Origin: Pseudomonas sp. R4-35-07
Lineage (GTDB): Bacteria; Pseudomonadota; Gammaproteobacteria; Pseudomonadales; Pseudomonadaceae
NCBI RefSeq assembly: GCF_003852235.1
Contig: NZ_CP027732.1
Location: 1,426,001 to 1,490,000, forward strand
Length of the DNA stretch: 64,000 nucleotides
Direction of reading: 5' to 3'
A program made the translations under genes and the position numbers. Position 1 is the first letter of the stretch, and the number at the start of each line of letters is the position of its first letter. A model generated the notes under the pieces. It saw nothing but the letters and a program-made list of their open reading frames with translations, ran no database searches and had not been told where the DNA came from. Shown here in pieces: positions 49,087-57,877 of the stretch.

Positions 49087-49102
49087 GTGACGTTAACGTC
49101 AC
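49087..49102. promoter_or_regulatory. Perfect palindrome GTGACGTTAACGTCAC
   Basis: A 16-bp perfect inverted repeat in the 204-bp gap between the DUF2288 and MHYT gene ends. Both genes end here, so a promoter role is unlikely. Its position could reflect a terminator remnant or a DNA-binding site. No T-run follows. Confidence 0.4.
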
Positions 49103-49181
49103 GGGAACAGTTGGAGCGCTGGCGTAACGGCTGGGAAATTGTTTCAAGGTATTGGCGCCTGACTACTGGCAGCCTGCCACG

Positions 49182-51461
49182 TCAGCGGATGGGCCTGACA
49201 ACTGAAGGCGGACTGATGCACGCCGGGGCAGGTTCTTTTGGCGGCGGCGCCTCTTTATTACCGTCTGCGCTGAATGTGTGGAGTGGGTTGCGTATCTGCA
49301 TGCCTTGCATGACGCCAATGATGTCGCTGAGGGCCACCGCCGGGCTCAGCAAATAACCCTGAATGAAATCGCAGCCATGCTGCTGCAACAGCTCGAATTG
49401 CGCCTGGGTTTCCACCCCTTCGGTCACCACCTCCAGGTGCAACGTATGAGCCATGGCAATGATGGCCTGGACAATTTCGCTGTCGGCGGTGGACCTGGGT
49501 ATGTCCTGGATAAACGTCCGGTCGATCTTCAAGGTGTTGAGCGGCAGGCGCTTGAGGTAGGCCAGGGATGAATAGCCGGTGCCGAAGTCATCGATCGCCA
49601 GGGATACGCCCAAGGCGCGGATTTGCCGCAGCAGGGCCAGGGTGCTGCTGATATTGCCCATCAATGCGTTTTCGGTGACTTCCAGCTCCAGGCGATTGGC
49701 GGCAATGCCGGCAAAGCGCAGGGCCGCTTCGATTTCATCCGCCAGTTCATCACGGGCCAGGTTCAGGGCCGAGCAATTCACGGCCATGGTCAACTCGCTA
49801 TAGCCGCGATCAGACAACAGGCTCAAGTCATGACAAGCCTGGCGCAATACCCAGTGGTCCAGTTCGGCAATCAAGCCGTTATTCTCGGCAATCCCGATAA
49901 ACCGGTCCGGCGCCAGCAACCCATGTTGTGGGTGCTGCCAGCGCACCAGGGCCTCCAGGCGCGTGACCTTGCCGAGCTTCATGTCGAAGATCGGCTGATA
50001 AAACAGTACCAACTCATTGCGCCCGCGCAGGGCCGCGCGCAGTTGCTCTTCAAGTTGCAGCTCAAGGAAAGCGCGGGTTTTGAGGTTGGAGCTGAAGAAG
50101 TGCAGGCTATTGCGGCCAGCGTCCTTGGACTGGTAAAGCGCCAGGTCGGCGGTTTTCAGCAGTTCTTCACAGGTTTGGCCATCATCGGGAAACAGGCTGA
50201 TACCGATGCTGGTAGTCATGACCATGCGTCGGCCTGCCAACTCGATGGGTTCTTTCATTTTTTGCATGATGCGCTGGGCCATGTGCCGCGCTTCGTCGCG
50301 ATGATGGATATTGATCAAAATGCAGAATTCATCCCCGCCAAAACGCGCGACCACATCGGCATGGCTGCGTACCGAGCCTTTGATATGGCTGGCCAGCACG
50401 GAGAGCAACTGGTCACCGGCATCATGCCCAAGGCTGTCGTTGATGCGCTTGAAATGATCGATGTCGAGGAAGATCACCGCCATCATGCCGCGGGTCGCGG
50501 TTTTTTCCGCGACCTTTTCCGCGAAGATCTGGTTGAAGCCACGCCGGTTGAGCAAGCTGGTCAGCGCGTCGTAATGGGCCACCTGTTGCAACGAGGCTCG
50601 GGCCTGGTCCAGCTCGCTGAGCAGTGCGTTGACCCGGCGCAAATCGCGTTCCTTGTGCTGCAGCTTTTTGTCGGCCAACGCTGCGCTGATGCTGCTGCCG
50701 ATAACCAGCAAGGTGATCGTCGCCACCGACAGGCTCAGTTGCAGCGGATTGTTATCGACGGGCAACGACAGATCCGCCCCGTCCGGTATCAGCATTTGCA
50801 TGGCCGCCATGCCGGTGAAATGCATGCTCAGGATGCCGGCGCCCAGCACCAGGCTGGCGGCGTACTTGAGCAATTGATGAAACACGCCGGTACCGTCGCG
50901 CAGGTAGCTCGACAGCAACAACGCTGCCAGGCTCGCGCCGATGGCAATCGCGACCGAGGCCATGAGCAGCCCGGAGTCGAAGTAGGCCTGGGCCTGGGAG
51001 CGCATGGCTGACATGCCGACGTAGTGCATCAGCGCGATACCCAGTCCCATCCACACCGAGGCCAGCAGGTATTGATGGAGCCGCAGGTGCGCATGACTGA
51101 GGGTTTGCATGGCGAACAGCGAAGCGATCAGGGCAATCACCAACGAGGCGAAGGTCATCAGCAATTCGTAATGAATGGCGACGGGGGCCTGGAATGCCAG
51201 CATGCTGATGAAGTGGGTCGACCAGATACCGCCCGCCAGGCAACCGGCGCCCAACCAACACCAGCGACGGCGGGCGGTGGGGTCTTCGACATGACCGACG
51301 CGCTCGGCCATGTCCAGCGTGCCAAAGCCGGCCGCGCAGGCGACCAGGTACGCCAGCAGCACCAGAAAGGGGTTATGACTGCAATTGAGTAATAAGTGCC
51401 CGTTGTCTGGAAGGTCGGTGAAAAAGTGCAGTCCCAGCCATTCCATAGCGTGTCCCGTCAT
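49182..51461 (-). CDS. MHYT-GGDEF-EAL bifunctional cyclic-di-GMP protein
   Basis: A 759-aa inner-membrane protein. The N-terminal MHYT sensor (GIWSTHFISM, MHYVGMSAM, MHFTGMAAM; about residues 40-260) may sense O2, CO or NO via copper. The GGDEF domain has an intact RFGGDEF but its I-site RxxD is shifted (RSHAD), so product inhibition is doubtful. The EAL domain has EALVRWQHP and DDFGTGYSSL, so phosphodiesterase activity is likely. Architecture matches MucR (and NbdA) of Pseudomonas. It is transcribed alone. Confidence 0.93.
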   Translation of the reverse strand: MTGHAMEWLGLHFFTDLPDNGHLLLNCSHNPFLVLLAYLVACAAGFGTLDMAERVGHVEDPTARRRWCWLGAGCLAGGIWSTHFISMLAFQAPVAIHYELLMTFASLVIALIASLFAMQTLSHAHLRLHQYLLASVWMGLGIALMHYVGMSAMRSQAQAYFDSGLLMASVAIAIGASLAALLLSSYLRDGTGVFHQLLKYAASLVLGAGILSMHFTGMAAMQMLIPDGADLSLPVDNNPLQLSLSVATITLLVIGSSISAALADKKLQHKERDLRRVNALLSELDQARASLQQVAHYDALTSLLNRRGFNQIFAEKVAEKTATRGMMAVIFLDIDHFKRINDSLGHDAGDQLLSVLASHIKGSVRSHADVVARFGGDEFCILINIHHRDEARHMAQRIMQKMKEPIELAGRRMVMTTSIGISLFPDDGQTCEELLKTADLALYQSKDAGRNSLHFFSSNLKTRAFLELQLEEQLRAALRGRNELVLFYQPIFDMKLGKVTRLEALVRWQHPQHGLLAPDRFIGIAENNGLIAELDHWVLRQACHDLSLLSDRGYSELTMAVNCSALNLARDELADEIEAALRFAGIAANRLELEVTENALMGNISSTLALLRQIRALGVSLAIDDFGTGYSSLAYLKRLPLNTLKIDRTFIQDIPRSTADSEIVQAIIAMAHTLHLEVVTEGVETQAQFELLQQHGCDFIQGYLLSPAVALSDIIGVMQGMQIRNPLHTFSADGNKEAPPPKEPAPACISPPSVVRPIR

Positions 51462-51583
51462 AGTGTCGCGTCATTGCCTCAGGCGATGACCTATGAGGTC
51501 GAGTATAGAAGCCTCGCGGGATTTGCCAGGAATAATGGCACTTTGATACAACTCTTTTTGCATGCCAGTCATAGCGTTTGATG

Positions 51584-51961
51584 CTAAGCGCTGATGGGCA
51601 AATCCAGCTCAAAAAGCGGCTCGTCGAGCGGCGCCAGGCCGAAGGCGGCACGGGCAGCATCGCAATCGGCGTTCTGCACGCCCTGGCTCCAGGAGGCGTC
51701 GAACTCGCGGCAGGGGCTTGAGCGCTGTTCATAAATTGAACAGCGCGTGCCTTTGCCCACTTCACCCACGAGGCTGCAGCAGCGTGCGGGCTTCTGGTCG
51801 GTGCCGATCATCGCCACGCGGGTGGGGTTGATCTGCACCACCAGGTCATCGGGCACGGTGCCGCCCGATGAGGCGCATTCGCCCCAGAAGAAAGACACAC
51901 GAAAGTATGAACAGCAGGCACCGCAATTCAGACACGGACTGGCTTCGGACATGGGCGTCAT
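51584..51961 (-). CDS. YkgJ-family Fe-S/zinc cysteine-cluster protein
   Basis: A 125-aa protein with CLNCGACC near the N-terminus and further cysteines (RCCSL, RCSIYEQRSSPCREF). This is the CxxCxxCC-type metal-cluster pattern of YkgJ proteins. A start at 51952 (MSEASPCLNCG) is also possible. Function not established. Confidence 0.85.
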   Translation of the reverse strand: MTPMSEASPCLNCGACCSYFRVSFFWGECASSGGTVPDDLVVQINPTRVAMIGTDQKPARCCSLVGEVGKGTRCSIYEQRSSPCREFDASWSQGVQNADCDAARAAFGLAPLDEPLFELDLPISA

Positions 51962-52204
51962 CGATTAAGGATAGGTAAGGGGGGACTGCGGGAAGGCTCG
52001 CCATTCTATCCGGGCGCTGGCCATTGGGAAGGGGGGCGCACACATATATTTTTGTAGGGAAAGCCCCGTAATGCCGGGTGAAATCACGTCCTATCAGCTT
52101 TACGAATCATTACAGACAAGCGCCGCCAGCCTGACTATGTTGCAGATACCTGAGCAGGATGCAGTGGGCATCGCAGCTCTCATAACAATAAAAGAGACGG
52201 ACCC

Positions 52205-53548
52205 ATGCAGAACTCGACCCAAGCGGCGAATGCCTGGCGCATTCTGTTCCTGCTGTTCCTCGCCAACCTGTTCAACTTCTTCGACCGAACCATTCCCGCG
52301 ATCATCATCGAGCCGATCCGCATGGAATGGCACCTGAGCGACTTTCAGCTCGGCATCATCGGCACCTCTTTCACCATCGTCTATGCCATCGCCGGGCTAC
52401 CGCTGGGGCGCCTGGCCGATACCGGCTCGCGCAGCAAATTGATGGGCTGGGGCTTGTTTGCCTGGAGCGGACTGACTGCGCTCAATGGCCTGGCCGGCAG
52501 TTTCTGGAGCTTCCTGGTGGTGCGCATGGGCATTGGCATCGGGGAAGCCAGCTATGCCCCCGCCGCCAATTCATTGATTGGCGATCTGTTTCCCGCCCAC
52601 CGCCGCGCGCGCGCCATGGGCATTTTCATGCTGGGCCTGCCGTTGGGCTTGTTGCTGGCGTTCTTCACCATCGGCTGGATGGTCAAGGCGTTCGACAGCT
52701 GGCGGGCGCCGTTCTTCATCGCCGCCGTACCGGGGCTGATCCTCGCGGTATTCATGTTCTATATCAAGGAGCCGAAACGCGGCGCGGCGGAAACGGTGCA
52801 AGTGCCCCAGGAACGCGTCGACCGCCCGATCCGCCGCGTACTCGCGGTGCCGACCTTCCTGTGGCTGGTGCTGGCCGGGCTGTGCTTCAACTTCGCCACC
52901 TATGCGTGCAACTCGTTCCTGGTGCCGATGCTGCAGCGTTACTTCCTGATGCCGTTGCAGGACGCAGCGGTGGCCACCGGTGTCATCGTCGGTGTGACCG
53001 GCCTGGTGGGCCTGACCTTGGGCGGCTGGATTGCCGACAAGATCCATCAGCGGGTCGCCAATGGCCGGCTGCTGTTTGCCGCGTGCAGTCTGATCATCTC
53101 CACGCTCACCACCGCCTGGGCATTGCATGCCGGACGGATCGAGATCGGCGTGTTCGTCGCGCTGTTCAGTGTGGGCTCGTTATTTGCCTATAACTTTTAT
53201 ACCTGCGTGTACACAGCGATCCAGGACGTGGTTGAACCGCGCCTGCGGGCCACGGCCATGGCGTTGTTCTTTGCCGGCTTGTATCTGCTGGGCGGGGGCA
53301 TGGGGCCGATTGTGGTGGGCGGGCTGTCTGATCACTTTGCGCATGCGGCGATGTATGCGGCGGGGGCCGAGCAGATGACCGAGGCCTACAAGGCCGTAGG
53401 TTTGCACGACGCCATGTACCTGATTCCGGTGGCGTTGTTCTTGACCATGCTGTTTCTATTCCAGGCGTCGCGCAGTTTTGTGCGCGATGCCAAGCGGATG
53501 AAAGAGGGGTTAAGCGCGGTGGAGGTGCCGGCGTTGGCTACGGCTTGA
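52205..53548 (+). CDS. Spinster-like MFS transporter
   Basis: A 447-aa major facilitator superfamily transporter with 12 hydrophobic segments, the first FLLFLANLFNFFDRTIPAIIIEPI and GLPLGRLADTGSRSKLMGWG (the A-like motif). Sequence class matches the spinster family, which includes sphingolipid and anion-type transporters. Substrate unknown. Ribosome site AGAGACGG. It stands alone, with a REP pair downstream. Confidence 0.85.
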   Translation: MQNSTQAANAWRILFLLFLANLFNFFDRTIPAIIIEPIRMEWHLSDFQLGIIGTSFTIVYAIAGLPLGRLADTGSRSKLMGWGLFAWSGLTALNGLAGSFWSFLVVRMGIGIGEASYAPAANSLIGDLFPAHRRARAMGIFMLGLPLGLLLAFFTIGWMVKAFDSWRAPFFIAAVPGLILAVFMFYIKEPKRGAAETVQVPQERVDRPIRRVLAVPTFLWLVLAGLCFNFATYACNSFLVPMLQRYFLMPLQDAAVATGVIVGVTGLVGLTLGGWIADKIHQRVANGRLLFAACSLIISTLTTAWALHAGRIEIGVFVALFSVGSLFAYNFYTCVYTAIQDVVEPRLRATAMALFFAGLYLLGGGMGPIVVGGLSDHFAHAAMYAAGAEQMTEAYKAVGLHDAMYLIPVALFLTMLFLFQASRSFVRDAKRMKEGLSAVEVPALATA

Positions 53549-53560
53549 GATCGCGGTGAC

Positions 53561-53634
53561 TCTATCGGGGCAAGCCCCCTCCCACATTTGAACTGTGAAT
53601 ACATTCGAGTGTGGGAGGGGGCTTGCCCCCGATG
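53561..53634. repeat. REP pair in tail-to-tail orientation
   Basis: GCAAGCCCCCTCCCACATTTG and GTGTGGGAGGGGGCTTGC face the opposite way to the other pairs, with the TGTGGG ends inside and about 20 bp between. It lies between the convergent stop codons of the MFS and RapA genes. Confidence 0.88.
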
Positions 53635-53666
53635 AGGCCCTTACAGCCACAGCCATTTGCCAGTGA

Positions 53667-53697
53667 ATAAAAAAGGCCCGCATTGCGCGGGCCTCTC
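53667..53697 (-). terminator. Terminator of rapA
   Basis: On the minus strand GGCCCGC and GCGGGCC form a stem (loop GCAAT) followed by six T. It lies 16 bp after the rapA stop. Confidence 0.88.
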
Positions 53698-53712
53698 TCA
53701 TTCAGCGCAGGA

Positions 53713-56559
53713 TCAACCCGCGACCAACACCCGAATCGCTTCCAGTCGCAACGCCGCCTTGTCGAGCATGGCCAGGCCTTGCTCGCGCTGGTTGCGCAGG
53801 GCGACCAGCTCGCTGTCGCGTACGGTCGGGTTGACCGCTTGCAGCGCCGTCAAGCGCGCCAGCTCTTCGTCAGTGTCTGCCGCCAGGCGACGCTTGGCCT
53901 CGGTCACACGTTCGGCGTGACGCGGGGCGATTTTCTCTTCGCCGGCATTGATGCGCGGCGTCAATTGGTCGCGCTGGGCCTGCACGAATTTGTTGGCGCT
54001 GGCCCGGGGCACGCTTTCCAACTGCTCGTTCAAGGTCACGAACGACACGCGGCCGGACAGGTCATTGCCGTTGGCATCCAGCAGGCAGCGCAGCGCTGCC
54101 GGTGGCAGGTAGCGACCCAGTTGCAGCGAGCGCGGGGCAACCACTTCGCTGACATACAGCAGTTCTAGCAATACGGTGCCCGGCTTGAGCGCCTTGTTCT
54201 TGATCAGCGCCACGGCAGTGTTGCCCATGGAACCGGACAGCACCAGGTCCATGCCGCCTTGCACCATCGGGTGTTCCCAGGTGATGAACTGCATGTCTTC
54301 ACGGGACAGCGCCTGGTTACGGTCGTAGGTGATGGTCACACCTTCGTCGTCGCCCAGGGGGAAGCTGGCGTCGAGCATCTTCTCGCTGGGCTTGAGGATC
54401 AGCGCGTTTTCCGAATGGTCTTCGCTGTCGATGCCGAAAGCGTCGAACAGGGTTTCCATATAGATCGGCAGGGCGAACTGGTCGTCTTGCTCGAGGATGT
54501 CTTCGACCAGCGCATCGCCTTCACCGGCGCCGCCGGAGTTGAGCTCCAGCAAACGATCGCGCCCGGTGTGCAGCTCCTGCTCCAGGCGCTCGCGCTCGGC
54601 ACGGGCTTCGTCGATCAGGGCCTGCCATTCGCCGTCGTCGGCGTTTTCCAGCAGCGGCAGCAGGCGCGGGCCGAACTGATGCTGCAAGGCGTTGCCGGTC
54701 GGGCAGGTGTTGAGGAACGCGTTCAGCGCTTCGTGGTACCACTGGAACAGGCGCTCTTGCGGGCTGGTTTCCAGGTATGGCACGTGCAGTTCGATCACGT
54801 GTTTCTGGCCGATCCGGTCCAGGCGGCCGATGCGCTGTTCCAGCAGGTCGGGGTGCGACGGCAGGTCGAACAGCACCAGGTGGTGGGAGAACTGGAAGTT
54901 ACGGCCTTCACTGCCGATTTCCGAACAGATCAACACCTGGGCGCCGAACTCTTCATCCGCGAAGTAGGCCGCGGCGCGGTCGCGCTCGAGGATATTCATG
55001 CCTTCGTGGAACACCGTGGCCGGAATGCCGGAGCGTACGCGCAGCGCGTCTTCCAGGTCCATGGCGGTTTCGGCGTGGGCGCAGATCACCAGGACCTTGG
55101 TGCGCTTGAGCATTTTCAGCTGGTCGATCAGCCACTCGACGCGCGGGTCGAAGCGCCACCAGCGGTTGTCTTCCTCGATGTCCGGCTGCGACTGGAAGCT
55201 GACTTCCGGATACAGCTCGGCATGTTCGCCCAGGGGCAACTCCATGTATTCATCTGGGTTAGGCAGCGGGTAGGCGTGCAGTTTCCGCTCGGGGAACCCC
55301 TGTACGGCAGCGCGGGTGTTGCGAAACAGCACGCGGCCGGTGCCGTGGCGGTCGAGCAGTTCACGCACCAGGCGCGCGCTGGCCTCGCTGTCGCCATCGT
55401 TGACGGCGGTAAGCAAGGCTTCGCCTTCATTGCCGAGGAAACCCTGGATGGTTTTGTGCGCGGCGGGCGACAAGCGGCCCTTGTCCAGCAGCTCCTGCAC
55501 GGCTTCGGCCACCGGGCGGTAGTTCTCGCTCTCGGCGCGGAAGGCGTGCAGGTCGTGGAAACGGTTCGGGTCGAGCAGGCGCAGGCGCGCGAAGTGGCTG
55601 TCCTGGCCCAGTTGTTCCGGCGTAGCGGTGAGCAGCAACACGCCGGGAATCACTTCGGCGAGTTGCTCGACCAGCGAGTACTCGGCGCTGGCTTTTTCTT
55701 CGTGCCACACCAGGTGGTGGGCTTCGTCGACCACCAGCAGGTCCCAACCGGCCGCGAACAGCGCGTCCTGGGCCTTCTCGTCGTCCACCAGCCATTCCAG
55801 GGCGACCAGCGCCAGCTGAGTGTCTTCGAACGGGTTGGTGGCATCGCTTTCGATAAAGCGCTCTTCGTCGAACAGCGCAACCTGCAGGTTGAAGCGCCGG
55901 CGCATTTCCACCAGCCACTGGTGCTGCAGGTTTTCCGGGACCAGGATCAGCACGCGGCTGGCACGGCCCGACAGCAGCTGGCGATGGATCACCAGGCCGG
56001 CTTCGATGGTCTTGCCCAGGCCCACTTCGTCGGCGAGCAATACCCGTGGCGCGATACGGTCAGCGACTTCACGGGCGATGTGCAGTTGGTGGGCAATCGG
56101 TTGCGCACGCACGCCGCCCAGGCCCCACAGTGCGGACTGCAATTGGCGGCTGGTGTGTTCCAGGGTGTGGTAGCGCAGCGAGAACCAGGCCAGCGGGTCG
56201 ATCTGCCCGGCGAACAGGCGGTCGCTGGCGAGGCGGAACTGGATGAAGTTGGACAGTTGGGTTTCCGGCAGGGTGACCTGTTCGTTCTGCCCGTTGAGGC
56301 CGTGGTACACCAGCAGGCCGTCGACGTCGTCGACTTCCTGCACGGTCATCTTCCAGCCTTCGAAATGGGTGATGCTGTCGCCCGGCGAAAACCTCACGCG
56401 GGTGAGGGGCGCATTCCGTAGCGCATACTGGCGGGTGTCGCCAGTGGCCGGATAGAGCACGGTCAACAAGCGGCCGTCCTGTGCCAGAACGGTGCCTAAC
56501 CCCAGCTCTGCTTCGCTGTCACTAATCCAGCGTTGCCCCGGTTGATACTGCTGCGCCAT
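53713..56559 (-). CDS. rapA: RNA polymerase-associated ATPase RapA (HepA)
   Basis: A 948-aa SWI2/SNF2 ATPase that recycles RNA polymerase. The Tudor-like N-terminal domains are followed by Walker [13 protein letters not shown], the DEAH box VVDEAHHL, and the helicase end [13 protein letters not shown]. The starting [24 protein letters not shown] matches family N-termini. Length is normal. Confidence 0.97.
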   Translation of the reverse strand: MAQQYQPGQRWISDSEAELGLGTVLAQDGRLLTVLYPATGDTRQYALRNAPLTRVRFSPGDSITHFEGWKMTVQEVDDVDGLLVYHGLNGQNEQVTLPETQLSNFIQFRLASDRLFAGQIDPLAWFSLRYHTLEHTSRQLQSALWGLGGVRAQPIAHQLHIAREVADRIAPRVLLADEVGLGKTIEAGLVIHRQLLSGRASRVLILVPENLQHQWLVEMRRRFNLQVALFDEERFIESDATNPFEDTQLALVALEWLVDDEKAQDALFAAGWDLLVVDEAHHLVWHEEKASAEYSLVEQLAEVIPGVLLLTATPEQLGQDSHFARLRLLDPNRFHDLHAFRAESENYRPVAEAVQELLDKGRLSPAAHKTIQGFLGNEGEALLTAVNDGDSEASARLVRELLDRHGTGRVLFRNTRAAVQGFPERKLHAYPLPNPDEYMELPLGEHAELYPEVSFQSQPDIEEDNRWWRFDPRVEWLIDQLKMLKRTKVLVICAHAETAMDLEDALRVRSGIPATVFHEGMNILERDRAAAYFADEEFGAQVLICSEIGSEGRNFQFSHHLVLFDLPSHPDLLEQRIGRLDRIGQKHVIELHVPYLETSPQERLFQWYHEALNAFLNTCPTGNALQHQFGPRLLPLLENADDGEWQALIDEARAERERLEQELHTGRDRLLELNSGGAGEGDALVEDILEQDDQFALPIYMETLFDAFGIDSEDHSENALILKPSEKMLDASFPLGDDEGVTITYDRNQALSREDMQFITWEHPMVQGGMDLVLSGSMGNTAVALIKNKALKPGTVLLELLYVSEVVAPRSLQLGRYLPPAALRCLLDANGNDLSGRVSFVTLNEQLESVPRASANKFVQAQRDQLTPRINAGEEKIAPRHAERVTEAKRRLAADTDEELARLTALQAVNPTVRDSELVALRNQREQGLAMLDKAALRLEAIRVLVAG

Positions 56560-56793
56560 GCTGCCTGACTCCCGCCGTGAAAAAGCCGACTATCTTAACG
56601 GAACAAGGCTCCACGCCCAAGGACTCTAACAAAAAGTACTCTGACAAAAACTACTGCGTCAGCGTCCAGGCCCGCAGGCCGAATCGACGGGTGGCGGGCA
56701 CTCATAAGTGTCGACTGGGTCACAGCTTGGCCAGCCAATGTTCAAGTCGCCCTGGGGCGCGCCGACAGCCTGTTGACCAGGAGAATCAAGATT

Positions 56794-57135
56794 ATGTTGC
56801 CACCCATGCTGCCCGTCAGCGTTGTGCCGGTCACGTCACAACTCGATCCGGTACGCCAGAAGCCGGATATTCCGCCCGTGGTGCCGGTTCAACAAGGCTC
56901 CAACGAGAGCACCATCGACCTGAAAAAAGGCGATGCCGAGCAATCGACCTTTCTGCTGCGCGAAGAACAGCGCCGTCAGCAAGAGCAGCAAAAGCGTCAG
57001 CGTGAAGCCAGCGAGGATCCCGAGCAGCACCTGCCGATCCCCGGCGATCTGCTCAACGCCGACAATACTGTCCCCGTGGCGCCGCTGATTGAAGACGCGC
57101 CGCGCCAGGGCCTGTGGGTGGATATCGAGGTTTGA
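56794..57135 (+). CDS. Small conserved hypothetical protein
   Basis: A 113-aa pseudomonad protein rich in Pro, Glu and Arg (LLREEQRRQQEQQKRQREASED), ending HLPIPGDLLNADNTVPVAPL. The start MLPPMLPVSVVPV follows GGAG; a downstream ATG at 56806 is also possible. Homologues are often misannotated as aspartate-semialdehyde dehydrogenase, for which there is no evidence here. No recognised domain. Confidence 0.75.
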   Translation: MLPPMLPVSVVPVTSQLDPVRQKPDIPPVVPVQQGSNESTIDLKKGDAEQSTFLLREEQRRQQEQQKRQREASEDPEQHLPIPGDLLNADNTVPVAPLIEDAPRQGLWVDIEV

Positions 57136-57208
57136 TCGCCAGCTGATTTGCGGTCGAGCGGAGGAGGCCGCATTATTGCGACATTCCCGCCATAACGTAA
57201 GCCAAGCC

Positions 57209-57370
57209 ATGAGTGATGATGACAAGCTGATCGACCTGAATGCCGAGCGCGCCAAGCGTGTGCATGATCTCAATGACAAACGCCTGAATGAAGTGCGCCA
57301 GGCGTTTGAACAGGCCATGCCCCTGGGTAAAGCCAAGAAGAAATCGAAGAACAAGCCGAAAAAACGTTGA
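57209..57370 (+). CDS. Short charged hypothetical protein
   Basis: A 53-aa Asp/Lys-rich protein, MSDDDKLIDLNAERAKRVHD with a lysine tail (GKAKKKSKNKPKKR). The basic tail could bind nucleic acid. No obvious ribosome site (a weak AAGCCAAGCC lies before the ATG), so the coding case is moderate. Confidence 0.6.
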   Translation: MSDDDKLIDLNAERAKRVHDLNDKRLNEVRQAFEQAMPLGKAKKKSKNKPKKR

Positions 57371-57513
57371 ATCAACTGGCCTCCGTTGATGCAGGTCAGT
57401 TATTGCCTTTCTTTACGCCCCGTCGAGGGCGACATTGATCCCCGTCAATTTTCCAATCCGCCTTCTCGATTAACTTAGCCCTATCGCAACAGGGCAAGTG
57501 CAGGAGGCCGGTC

Positions 57514-57630
57514 ATGTTTATCGATAATGTGGTATTTGCCGGAGTGCTGACCGTAAGCCTCATGGTGCTGTTTTTTGTAGGGTTTGGCATTTTTATCTGG
57601 AAAGACGCACACAAGCGTAAAAAACCATAA
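57514..57630 (+). CDS. ccoM: Cytochrome cbb3 oxidase subunit CcoM-like peptide
   Basis: A 38-aa single-span membrane protein beginning MFIDNVVFAGVLTVSLMVLFFV with a WKDAHKRKK C-terminal tail. A strong ribosome site (CAGGAGGCCGGTC) precedes the ATG. It closely resembles CcoM, the small subunit that stabilises cbb3 oxidase in Pseudomonas stutzeri. No cbb3 genes are nearby. Terminator follows. Confidence 0.75.
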   Translation: MFIDNVVFAGVLTVSLMVLFFVGFGIFIWKDAHKRKKP

Positions 57631-57665
57631 GTTTTTCCGGGTTACAGGGCACGCAAGGCATTTTG

Positions 57666-57690
57666 GGCGACTTCGGTCGCCTTTTTTTTT
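57666..57690 (+). terminator. Terminator of the CcoM-like gene
   Basis: GGCGAC-TTCG-GTCGCC is a UUCG-type stable hairpin followed by nine T. It lies 36 bp after the stop. Confidence 0.92.
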
Positions 57691-57694
57691 GGCC

Positions 57695-57816
57695 GATCGT
57701 TCCCACGCTCTGCGTGGGAATGCCGCCTCGGACGCTCCGCGTCCGCTGTTGAGGCCTGCGCATGGGTGACGCGGAGCGTCACGGGGCGTATTCCCACGCA
57801 GAGCGTGGGAACGATC
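57695..57816. repeat. Compound palindrome GATCGTTCCCACGC...GCGTGGGAACGATC, copy 3
   Basis: Outer arms as in copies at 4589 and 16715; inner pair is ACGCTCCGCGT and ACGCGGAGCGT. The three copies are 107-137 bp long. Confidence 0.85.
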
Positions 57817-57827
57817 ATCAGGGCCAT

Positions 57828-57861
57828 AAAAAAGGTGCGATTCTCGCGAATCGCACCTTGT
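57828..57861 (-). terminator. Terminator of the pit gene
   Basis: On the minus strand GGTGCGATTC and GAATCGCACC (loop GCGA) are followed by six T. It lies 17 bp after the Pit stop. Confidence 0.9.
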
Positions 57862-57877
57862 TCATTGCCGCCTGCTA

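Noticed and set aside
48698..49147. A 149-codon frame antisense to the DUF2288 gene
   Set aside because: It is a shadow frame without ribosome site or family.
52071..52337. An 88-codon frame overlapping the start of the MFS gene
   Set aside because: It is out of frame with the MFS gene and its second half becomes a low-complexity shadow of that gene.
54259..56421. A 720-codon open frame antisense to rapA
   Set aside because: It is a GC-biased shadow of a confirmed gene. The composition is atypical and there is no ribosome site or family.
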